Origin: Oscillospiraceae bacterium
Lineage (GTDB): Bacteria > Bacillota > Clostridia > Oscillospirales > Ruminococcaceae
Reading direction: 5' to 3'
NCBI GenBank assembly: GCA_003453215.1
Contig: DMMB01000040.1
Location: forward strand, 1-11,302
DNA length: 11,302 nt
The translations under genes were made by a program, and so were the position numbers. A model generated the notes under the pieces. The model saw only the letters and a list, made by a program, of their open reading frames with translations, searched no databases and was not told the DNA's origin. Every line of letters begins with the position of its first letter. The stretch's first letter is position 1. Positions 6,632 to 11,302 of the stretch are shown piece by piece.

Positions 6632-6706
6632 GGTGAACCATCGGGGATTCGAACCCCGGGCCCTTTGATTAAAAGTCAAATGCTCTGCCGGCTGAGCTAA
6701 TGGTTC
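6631..6706 (-). tRNA. tRNA-Lys (anticodon TTT)
   Basis: The 76-nt cloverleaf is complete: acceptor GAACCAT/ATGGTTC (7 bp), D arm GCTC-AGCCGGCA-GAGC, anticodon arm TTTGA-CTTTTAA-TCAAA with anticodon TTT at 6673-6671, variable loop GGGCC, T arm CGGGG-TTCGAAT-CCCCG, discriminator A and an encoded CCA. A consensus promoter lies 25 bp upstream and a terminator starts on its last base, so it is a single-gene transcript. Confidence 0.97.
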
Positions 6707-6730
6707 ATACTGCCGCATGGCAACAGATAT

Positions 6731-6759
6731 ATTATATCGGTGTCATGGGGGCTTGTCAA
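6731..6759 (-). promoter_or_regulatory. Consensus sigma-A promoter of tRNA-Lys
   Basis: On the minus strand a perfect TTGACA (6759-6754) and a perfect TATAAT (6736-6731) are separated by the optimal 17 bp. It is the strongest promoter by sequence in the window, as expected for a stable RNA gene. Confidence 0.9.
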
Positions 6760-6844
6760 GAGTTTTATTGCCGCATCCTCCCGCCAAAGAGCAAAAAATC
6801 CAAATACGGCAGCGCAATGCGCAGTAACATTTGCCGCGCCGTCA

Positions 6845-6873
6845 TTGCATTTTGCCCATTCTGCCGCTATAAT
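6845..6873 (+). promoter_or_regulatory. Probable promoter of the 64-residue membrane protein gene
   Basis: TTGCAT (6845-6850, half matching the consensus -35) and a perfect TATAAT (6868-6873) are 17 bp apart. The transcript would start near 6880, about 29 bases before the ATG. Confidence 0.65.
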
Positions 6874-6908
6874 AAATCCAGTTTATGATTTTCGGGAGGG
6901 TAAATTCT

Positions 6909-7103
6909 ATGCTTTTTTGGATCGGACTTGGTATTCTGCTCATCGGCGGTATTGTGGCTCGCGTGGCCTCCAAGCGCGGCGAAGAGGGCGAAAGCCTGAA
7001 AAAGGTGGGGGTGGCGGTCATCTTCATCGGCACAGCCATTCTGCTTTTTGTGCTCACCATCAATATTCTGGTCTGGACCGGCCGCTTTGGCGTGGCCTCC
7101 TGA
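6909..7103 (+). CDS. Small two-helix membrane protein, unknown function
   Basis: I do not recognise this 64-residue protein. It has two hydrophobic segments (about 2-19, starting LFWIGLGILLIGGIV, and about 33-54, VGVAVIFIGTAILLFVLTIN), joined by a charged linker with the basic-acidic run ASKRGEEGESLKK, which suggests a helical hairpin in the membrane. No cysteine, histidine cluster or known motif is visible. The ATG at 6909 is chosen because GGGAGG lies nine bases before it and a good promoter lies at the right distance; an in-frame ATG at 6885 sits in the likely start of the transcript and has no binding site. It is divergent from tRNA-Lys and is followed by over 430 bp of hairpin-rich non-coding DNA before the next terminator, so its messenger may have a long structured tail. 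Confidence 0.75.
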   Translation: MLFWIGLGILLIGGIVARVASKRGEEGESLKKVGVAVIFIGTAILLFVLTINILVWTGRFGVAS

Positions 7104-7256
7104 CCAGCCATTATAGCCGCCATTGTGCAAAGGGAAGCGACACTGCGAAATCATGAAGGAGAAATTGACAGCAGAGACTGTATCGAGTTTTTCCTTTCGC
7201 CTGCTGGCGGCGCAAGTCTTTGGCATAATTTAGTTTGTACACCTATCCGGCAGAAC

Positions 7257-7309
7257 GGCACTTTTGTCCTGCCAAAAGTGCCCAAAAGCAGCTTGGGGCA
7301 AGCCCCAAG
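7257..7309. repeat. Two adjacent perfect hairpins
   Basis: GGCACTTTTG (7257-7266) and CAAAAGTGCC (7273-7282) form a perfect 10-bp stem with a six-base loop. CTTGGGGC (7292-7299) and GCCCCAAG (7302-7309) form a second perfect stem only nine bases later. No T-run follows either on the plus strand, so they do not look like simple terminators. Confidence 0.7.
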
Positions 7310-7409
7310 ACCCCGACGCACCGGAACGCCCGCCCGGAACGGGCTGCGCCGTCCCGGAGCGTGGGCTAAACGGTGCTTATAGGGTGTCTGCGACGCATTT
7401 TTATCGCCG

Positions 7410-7497
7410 CCGCGCTGGAGCGCGGGAGGGCGAACCACCACCCCTATCCCCTCCTCAAAGGAGGGGGACTATGTTACAGGTCGGCAAATACTTTTTA
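7410..7497 (+). repeat. Dispersed repeat copy R1 (compact form)
   Basis: Left module 7410-7441 contains the hairpin CCGCGC-TGGA-GCGCGG; right module 7455-7497 contains AAAGGAGGGG and GGCAAATA. The two are 13 bases apart here, and a second hairpin CCCCTCCT-CAA-AGGAGGGG (7447-7465) spans the junction. The same modules recur downstream of recG at 9996-10192: by eye 28 of 32 left bases and 35 of 43 right bases agree. Confidence 0.75.
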
Positions 7498-7537
7498 ATT
7501 CCCTTCTCCCGCCCTCGGTGAATCCATCTCCTGCCTT

Positions 7538-7563
7538 GCCCCTTCGGGGGCTTTCTTTTTTTT
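7538..7563 (+). terminator. Intrinsic terminator with TTCG tetraloop, upstream of recG
   Basis: GCCCC-TTCG-GGGGC (7538-7551) is followed by TTTC and eight T's. The very stable UUCG loop and long U-run make this a strong terminator. It would stop transcripts from the 64-residue protein gene or from the structured region before recG. Confidence 0.85.
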
Positions 7564-7574
7564 CGGCCAGCCGT

Positions 7575-7580
7575 TATAAT
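7575..7580 (+). promoter_or_regulatory. Possible -10 element for recG
   Basis: A perfect TATAAT lies 38 bases before the recG ATG, just after the terminator. The -35 position falls in the T-run (TTTCTT, poor match), so the promoter looks weak or needs help. Confidence 0.5.
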
Positions 7581-7618
7581 AGGGCTATCATCTTCTTCGC
7601 AGAAGGGAGGCCGCAGCC

Positions 7619-9658
7619 ATGCCGTTGGAACTGCAAAGTGATATCCGCTACCTCAAAGGGGTAGGGGAAAGCCGCGCCCAGCTTTACCATAAACTTGGCG
7701 TGGATACGGTGGAAGACCTCCTTTATCATATCCCCCGCCGCTATATCGATCTGACCCACCCGGTCCCCCTGGCAGAGGCAGTGCCGGGCCAGAAGTGCGC
7801 CGTCCGGGCCCTGCTGGCTACAAAGGGCCGGGAACAGCGCATTCGCCGGGGGCTGTCCCTCTTTAAGCTTACGGCGGTGGATGGCCCCATTACCCTTCAC
7901 ATTACCTTCTTTAATGCCAAATATACGGTGGATGCCCTGCGGGAGGGGGAAGAGTATCTCTTTTATGGTACGCTTTCCGGCGGCTTTTATACACGCCAGA
8001 TGGATTCCCCGCAGGTATTCCGCCCGGAGGAAGCCGGCGCATTGCTGCCGGTTTATCCGCTCACCCAGGGGCTCAGCAATAAAATGGTCAGCCGCCAGGT
8101 CACCGAAGCGCTCCACCGGGTGGAGCAGCTTCCCGATCCTCTGGAAAACAGCGGTCTGCTGCAGCAGTATGGCCTGATGAATTATGCCGAGGCACTCCAT
8201 GCGGTTCACTTCCCGCGCGATTGGGCGGAGATTGAAACCGGCCGCAACCGTATGGTCTTTGATGAGCTGCTTTGCCTGACGCTTTGCTTTGCCCGGCTGC
8301 GGCAGGGCCGGGTGCGGCAGCAGGGCACCCCCATGCAGATGCACCCCCTGACCGCCTACTATCATGCCCTGCCTTATGAGCTGACCGGTGCCCAGCAGCG
8401 CGCTATTGCGGAAGCGCTGAGCGATATGTGCAGCGGCATCCCCATGAACCGCCTGGTGCAGGGGGATGTGGGCAGCGGTAAAACGGCGGTGGCGGCGGCC
8501 TGCTGTTATTTTGCCTTCCTGAATGGCGCCCAAAGCGCCCTGATGGCCCCCACCGAAATATTGGCCCAGCAGCACTACCATAATTTAGCGCCCCTGTTGG
8601 AGCGCCTTGGCATGAAAGTGGCGCTGCTCACCGGTTCCGTTCCGGCCAAAAAGAAAGAGGCCCTGAAAGCCGCGCTGGCCGCTGGCACCATCGATCTCTG
8701 CATCGGCACCCACGCCATTCTTACCGCCGATACCGCATTTTCGCGGCTGGGGCTGGTGGTTACCGATGAACAGCACCGGTTTGGGGTGCAGCAGCGCGCC
8801 GCCCTGCGGCAGAAAGGGCAGGAACCCCATGTGCTGGTTATGTCAGCTACCCCCATTCCCCGCACGCTGGCCATGATTGTCTATGGCGATTTGGAACTTT
8901 CGGTGATTGATGAACTGCCCGCCGGCCGCCAACCGGTGCGCACCTACCTCATCAATAGCGAAATCCGGGAACGGGCCTTTGGCTATATCCGCAAACACCT
9001 GGATGCCGGGTACCAGGCGTATCTCATCTGCCCCGCGGTGCAAAGCGAGGAAGAGGAAGTTGCCGCCGCCAACCTGAAATCTGCGGTGGAATACGCCGAA
9101 GAGCTGGCTCATGGCGCCTTTGGCCGGTATAAAGTGGGGCTGCTGCATGGCAAAATGCGCCCCGCCCAGAAGGAAAGCGTTATGGCGCAGTTTGCCGCCG
9201 GGGAAATCCAACTGCTGGTGGCCACCACCGTGGTGGAAGTCGGCGTGGATGTCCCCAATGCCGTGATTATGATGATCGAAAATGCGGAGCGTTTTGGCCT
9301 TTCCCAGCTGCATCAGCTGCGCGGCCGGGTAGGGCGGGGGCAGGTGCAGTCCCACTGCATTCTCCTTTCCGATACCGATAACCCCGAAACCAAGGAACGC
9401 CTGCGGGTGCTGTGCAGCACCAATGATGGCTTTCGAATTGCCGAAGAGGATCTTAAACAGCGCGGCCCCGGCGATTTCTTTGGGGAGCGGCAGCATGGCC
9501 TACCGGAACTCAAGGTGGCCGATTTTGCCGCCGATACCCGCCTGCTGCAAAAGACCCAGCAGGCCGCCGAAGAACTTCTTGCCCGCGATCCCCGCCTGGA
9601 GGCCCTCCCCGTCCTGGCCCGCCGGGTGGAAAAGATGATGGAAAAGATGAGCCTGTAA
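7619..9658 (+). CDS. recG: ATP-dependent DNA helicase RecG
   Basis: RecG reverses stalled replication forks and processes branched recombination intermediates. The 679-residue product is of normal length (about 680-695). The N-terminal wedge domain (about 1-230) includes an OB-fold that grips the fork. Helicase motifs follow in order: GAQQ (257-260), Walker A GDVGSGKT (282-289), the DEQH box (383-386), MSATPIPRT (408-416), ATTVVEVGVDVPNA (535-548) and QLRGRVGRG (566-574). The characteristic C-terminal RecG segment DLKQRGPGDFFGERQHG (611-627) is intact. The ATG at 7619 follows GGGAGG with an eight-base gap. It stands alone between two non-coding regions, preceded by a terminator and a TATAAT box; the 50S rpmB/fatty-acid genes often near recG in Firmicutes are not present. 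Two copies of a dispersed repeat bracket it. Identification is certain. Confidence 0.98.
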   Translation: MPLELQSDIRYLKGVGESRAQLYHKLGVDTVEDLLYHIPRRYIDLTHPVPLAEAVPGQKCAVRALLATKGREQRIRRGLSLFKLTAVDGPITLHITFFNAKYTVDALREGEEYLFYGTLSGGFYTRQMDSPQVFRPEEAGALLPVYPLTQGLSNKMVSRQVTEALHRVEQLPDPLENSGLLQQYGLMNYAEALHAVHFPRDWAEIETGRNRMVFDELLCLTLCFARLRQGRVRQQGTPMQMHPLTAYYHALPYELTGAQQRAIAEALSDMCSGIPMNRLVQGDVGSGKTAVAAACCYFAFLNGAQSALMAPTEILAQQHYHNLAPLLERLGMKVALLTGSVPAKKKEALKAALAAGTIDLCIGTHAILTADTAFSRLGLVVTDEQHRFGVQQRAALRQKGQEPHVLVMSATPIPRTLAMIVYGDLELSVIDELPAGRQPVRTYLINSEIRERAFGYIRKHLDAGYQAYLICPAVQSEEEEVAAANLKSAVEYAEELAHGAFGRYKVGLLHGKMRPAQKESVMAQFAAGEIQLLVATTVVEVGVDVPNAVIMMIENAERFGLSQLHQLRGRVGRGQVQSHCILLSDTDNPETKERLRVLCSTNDGFRIAEEDLKQRGPGDFFGERQHGLPELKVADFAADTRLLQKTQQAAEELLARDPRLEALPVLARRVEKMMEKMSL

Positions 9659-9710
9659 ATACGAAAAAAGTTTTCGGCGGGGCTTTTTCAAAAGGCTTGC
9701 AGTTTCTAAA

Positions 9711-9743
9711 GACCACGTCTTTGGTCGCCCGTCGCAACGGGCG
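9711..9743 (+). terminator. Tandem hairpins after recG, possible weak terminator
   Basis: GACCA/TGGTC (9711-9726) is followed by the perfect 7-bp hairpin CGCCCGT-CGCA-ACGGGCG (9726-9743). A TTTT run comes only seven bases later, so intrinsic termination is uncertain; no better terminator was found close to the recG stop codon. Confidence 0.35.
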
Positions 9744-9886
9744 AAGCACCTTTTCTATTGAACATCAAAAACATTAATAGATGGTTTGGAGGAAAGGAAT
9801 TTGCAGGGAATCCCTCCTTAATTGCCGGAGGACGCTCCGAAAGGGGCTGAATTTGCAAAATGATCCGGTGGATCGTTTGGCAAAGA

Positions 9887-9914
9887 GGGGAAACCCTGCA
9901 AGAAAGGGTTCCCC
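9887..9914 (+). repeat. Hairpin in the recG-recA spacer
   Basis: GGGGAA-A-CCCT (9887-9897) pairs with AGGGTTCCCC (9905-9914) over ten base pairs with one bulged A and a seven-base loop. No T-run follows. Confidence 0.5.
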
Positions 9915-9995
9915 CTTGGCTCCAACTTTTTACCGTCTATCCTTTCGCCGAGCAGGGGAAAATAGCTTGCTGGCGGCTCGGGTACTCGTTGCCTG

Positions 9996-10192
9996 CTGCG
10001 CTGGAGCGCGGAAAGGCGAACCGCCACTCCTCTTTTGCCCTTGTCGCTCCAAAGTCGCACTGCTTCACTGGTTCGCTCACATTGCTCCTGTCGCTCCCCA
10101 AGGAATTATCGCTGCTTCCGCCACCGGCGGCGTTCCCATTCCTTGCCCATCAAAGGAGGGGAACCATGGTGCGGGTGGGCAAATATCTTTTA
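9996..10192 (+). repeat. Dispersed repeat copy R2 (expanded form)
   Basis: The left module (9996-10027, hairpin CTGCGC-TGGA-GCGCGG) and right module (10150-10192) match R1 upstream of recG in the same orientation. The modules are separated by 122 bases here against 13 in R1. The extra sequence contains two copies of TGTCGCTCC (10042-10050, 10089-10097) and interrupts the junction hairpin seen in R1. Confidence 0.75.
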
Positions 10193-10249
10193 GTCTGCCG
10201 CTTCTTTCCTTGGCAAATCGATCGCCCACTTCGCCCGCCTTGCGGTGCC

Positions 10250-10289
10250 CGAAAAAATCATCGCACTGCTCGCTTGCTCGATTTTTTCG
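10250..10289. repeat. Palindrome with perfect 10-bp arms
   Basis: CGAAAAAATC (10250-10259) and GATTTTTTCG (10280-10289) are exact reverse complements around a 20-base interior rich in GCTCG steps. The arms are AT-rich apart from their ends, unlike an intrinsic terminator stem. Confidence 0.65.
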
Positions 10290-10297
10290 ACCACTGC

Positions 10298-10348
10298 GGA
10301 TGCTCCGCCTCGCTGCATCTGCCACAGGCAGCGCTCGGCTCCGCATCC
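10298..10348. repeat. Long imperfect hairpin
   Basis: GGATGCTCCGCC (10298-10309) pairs with GGCTCCGCATCC (10337-10348) except for three central positions; inside it CGCTG pairs with CAGCG and CTG with CAG. It stands nine bases after the preceding palindrome. Confidence 0.6.
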
Positions 10349-10420
10349 CACTCACTGCGACCGGGAAATAACCAAGATCGATATTTTCTTCCGCTCGCCA
10401 TCCCGCCATATAATGAAGCT

Positions 10421-10490
10421 GACCGGTTGGGTTCCGCCTGGGCGGTTGGAGCCTATCTTGATGAAGCAGCTGGGCGGCTTTTTTATTTTT
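10421..10490 (+). ncRNA. Candidate small RNA or recA leader element with terminator
   Basis: A perfect TATAAT (10409-10414, weak TTCTTC at -35) would start a transcript near 10421. This would fold TGGGTTCC-GCC (10428-10438) with GGT-T-GGAGCCTA (10444-10455), an 11-bp stem with a five-base loop. AAGCAGCTGGGCGGCTT (10464-10480) can then form a short stem running into TTTTATTTTT, so the transcript could end near 10490. I match it to no known RNA family. It could also be an attenuator in a longer recA leader. Confidence 0.35.
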
Positions 10491-10498
10491 CCTCGCGT

Positions 10499-10527
10499 GC
10501 GCGTGCGTATGGTATATGGGCACGCGC
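10499..10527. repeat. GC-rich 8-bp perfect hairpin
   Basis: GCGCGTGC (10499-10506) and GCACGCGC (10520-10527) are exact reverse complements with a 13-base AT-containing interior. It lies between the candidate small RNA and the recA control region. Confidence 0.55.
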
Positions 10528-10599
10528 GGGTCGGCGCAGGAGAAAAATTCCTACCGGGCCGCCCCTCAATTTGCCGCCCGAAAATTTTTGCTCCATCCG

Positions 10600-10613
10600 C
10601 GAACAAATTTTCG
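10600..10613. promoter_or_regulatory. SOS box (LexA/DinR operator) of recA
   Basis: CGAACAAATTTTCG differs at one position from the Gram-positive LexA operator pattern CGAAC-N4-GTTCG. It lies nine bases upstream of the recA -35 hexamer, where repressor binding could hinder RNA polymerase. Control of recA by LexA is established in Firmicutes; its operation here is inference. Confidence 0.75.
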
Positions 10614-10621
10614 TTTTGGAC

Positions 10622-10650
10622 TTGCATTCCCGGCAAAAATCGTGTACAAT
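10622..10650 (+). promoter_or_regulatory. Sigma-A promoter of recA
   Basis: TTGCAT (10622-10627) and TACAAT (10645-10650, five of six matches) are separated by 17 bp. Transcription would start near 10657, about 30 bases before the ATG, just downstream of the SOS box. Confidence 0.75.
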
Positions 10651-10686
10651 GAAAAGCAGATTAAGATGAATTTGGGAGGACACCGC

Positions 10687-11302
10687 ATGGCCATCGAGAA
10701 AAAAGCAAAAGAGACTGCCCCCGCCCCCGGCGATAAGCAGAAAGCCCTGGAAACCGCCATCAGCCAGATTGAAAAGCAGTTTGGTAAGGGAGCGGTAATG
10801 CGTCTGGGCCAAAATGCCACCATGAATGTGGAAGCCATTCCCACCGGCTCTCTTTCGCTGGATATGGCACTGGGCATTGGTGGCCTGCCCCGCGGCAGAA
10901 TTGTGGAGATCTATGGACCGGAATCCAGCGGTAAAACGACGGTGGCGCTGCACGTAGTGGCCGAAGCCCAAAAGCGCGGCGGTTCGGCGGTTTTCATCGA
11001 TGTTGAGCACGCTTTGGACCCCGTTTATGCCAAAAATCTGGGCGTCGATATTGACCAGCTGCTGGTTTCCCAGCCCGATACCGGCGAGCAGGCTTTGGAA
11101 ATCTGTGAAGCGCTGGTTCGCTCCGGCGCGGTGGATGTTGTGGTTGTCGACTCGGTGGCGGCTATGGTCACCAAGGCCGAAATTGAGGGCGAAATGGGGG
11201 ATACCCATGTGGGCCTGCAGGCCAGATTGATGAGCCAGGCGCTGCGCAAGCTGACCGGCGCCATCGGCAAGACCAACTGCATCGTCATCTTCATCAACCA
11301 GC
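10687..11302 (+). CDS. recA: Recombinase RecA, 5' part (runs off the window)
   Basis: RecA forms filaments on single-stranded DNA, carries out strand exchange and triggers LexA self-cleavage. The first 205 codons are present; the frame is open to the end of the window. Walker A is GPESSGKT (77-84), the catalytic glutamate lies in FIDVEHALDP (103-112), Walker B is VVVVDS (151-156), loop L1 is AAMVTKAEIEGEMGD (158-172) and the last residues IFINQ lead into the DNA-binding loop L2. The usual FIDAEHALDP and ALxPKAEI are changed to FIDVEHALDP and AMVTKAEI, so the L1 proline is replaced by Thr. The ATG follows GGGAGG with an eight-base gap. A promoter and an SOS box lie directly upstream, so this is probably the first gene of its transcript and induced by DNA damage. 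Confidence 0.98.
   Translation, partial: MAIEKKAKETAPAPGDKQKALETAISQIEKQFGKGAVMRLGQNATMNVEAIPTGSLSLDMALGIGGLPRGRIVEIYGPESSGKTTVALHVVAEAQKRGGSAVFIDVEHALDPVYAKNLGVDIDQLLVSQPDTGEQALEICEALVRSGAVDVVVVDSVAAMVTKAEIEGEMGDTHVGLQARLMSQALRKLTGAIGKTNCIVIFINQ

Larger units (their letters stand above)
7104..7537. other. Hairpin-rich intergenic region upstream of recG
   Basis: This 434-bp stretch has no convincing gene. It holds, in order, a quiet AT-balanced part (to about 7250), two perfect hairpins (7257-7309), a possible larger fold closed by GCACCG/CGGTGC (7318-7323 with 7371-7376), and a repeat copy (7410-7497). It ends at the terminator 7538-7563. Open frames across it are on both strands, are rich in Arg, Pro and Gly, and lack plausible starts. 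Confidence 0.7.
9659..10599. other. Long non-coding region between recG and recA
   Basis: About 940 bp with no credible gene. It contains hairpins at 9711-9743 and 9887-9914, repeat copy R2 (9996-10192), two large palindromic structures (10250-10289 and 10298-10348), a candidate small RNA (10421-10490) and a GC-rich hairpin GCGCGTGC/GCACGCGC (10499-10527). Open frames exist but are rich in Arg, Ser, Pro and Ala, shift between strands and lack good ribosome sites. Confidence 0.7.

Noticed and set aside
7153..7233. 26-codon frame starting MKEKLTAET in the spacer after the 64-residue gene
   Set aside because: No ribosome site at a usable distance, no promoter and it ends just before the repeat region; too little to call.
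7264..7521. Arg/Pro-rich plus-strand frame in the spacer before recG
   Set aside because: It is a translation of repeat R1 and hairpins; its similarity to frames in R2 comes from the shared DNA, and the frame shifts between the copies.
7574..8581. 335-codon minus-strand frame opposite the 5' part of recG
   Set aside because: Antisense to certain recG coding sequence; no motif or ribosome site.
10434..10445. CCGCCTGGGC, a string conserved in the 3' half of ZTP (pfl) riboswitches
   Set aside because: The other conserved parts (GACTGGCG, the GUGG/CCAC stem and GGGGAGC) are missing upstream, and recA is not a purine or folate gene.
10424..10450. GGTTGGGTTCCGCC, vaguely like a T-box antiterminator
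   Set aside because: It lacks the UGGUACCGCG core, and no aminoacyl-tRNA synthetase or amino-acid gene follows.
10416..10480. GAAGCAGC before the T-run, recalling the bacterial SRP RNA apical region
   Set aside because: The diagnostic GGTCCGGAAGGAAGCAGCC context and tetraloop are absent.
9781..10669. Overlapping plus-strand frames of 196 and 269 codons in the recG-recA spacer
   Set aside because: Rich in Arg, Ser, Ala and Pro, overlapping each other across repeats and palindromes; the longer one also runs across the SOS box and recA promoter.

Overview
The window looks like a chromosomal segment of a moderately GC-rich, low-biomass-annotation type Firmicute, most likely a clostridial (Oscillospiraceae-like) gut anaerobe. 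The reasons are strong AGGAGG-type ribosome binding sites, sigma-A promoters with TATAAT boxes, a Gram-positive type SOS box (CGAAC-N4-TTTCG) before recA, a solitary PduL-type phosphotransacylase, an oxygen-sensitive style iron-sulfur flavoprotein, and long GC-rich, palindrome-filled intergenic repeats. The assignment to family is inference from style and protein similarity remembered, not from a database search.

Left part (1-1930), minus strand: a two-lobed P-loop ATPase whose second lobe has lost its Walker A motif, preceded on the same strand by a family 4 (Fe-S) uracil-DNA glycosylase with its own terminator. Middle-left (1899-4030), plus strand: pduL-type phosphotransacylase, a PAP2 membrane phosphatase with extra membrane segments, and a small membrane-anchored protein with one dockerin/EF-hand-like calcium loop and an acidic Glu/Pro tail, closed by a bidirectional terminator. 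The divergent promoters between the glycosylase and pduL appear to share one palindromic -35 hexamer.

Middle (4046-6760), minus strand: a flavodoxin-fold iron-sulfur flavoprotein, a half-size ABC exporter, and tRNA-Lys(TTT) with a perfect consensus promoter and a terminator that begins on the last base of the tRNA.

Right part (6845-11302), plus strand: a 64-residue two-helix membrane protein, about 430 bp of hairpin-rich non-coding sequence, recG, about 1 kb of non-coding sequence, and the first 205 codons of recA, which runs off the window. Two same-strand copies of a dispersed repeat bracket recG; the downstream copy carries about 109 extra bases. A candidate small RNA and an SOS box lie before recA. 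Three DNA-repair genes (udg, recG, recA) fall within 11 kb, but they are in separate transcription units. I found no CRISPR array, transposase, phage gene or complete defence system, and nothing that clearly forms a new multi-gene system; the most unusual material is in the non-coding regions and the small membrane-anchored proteins.
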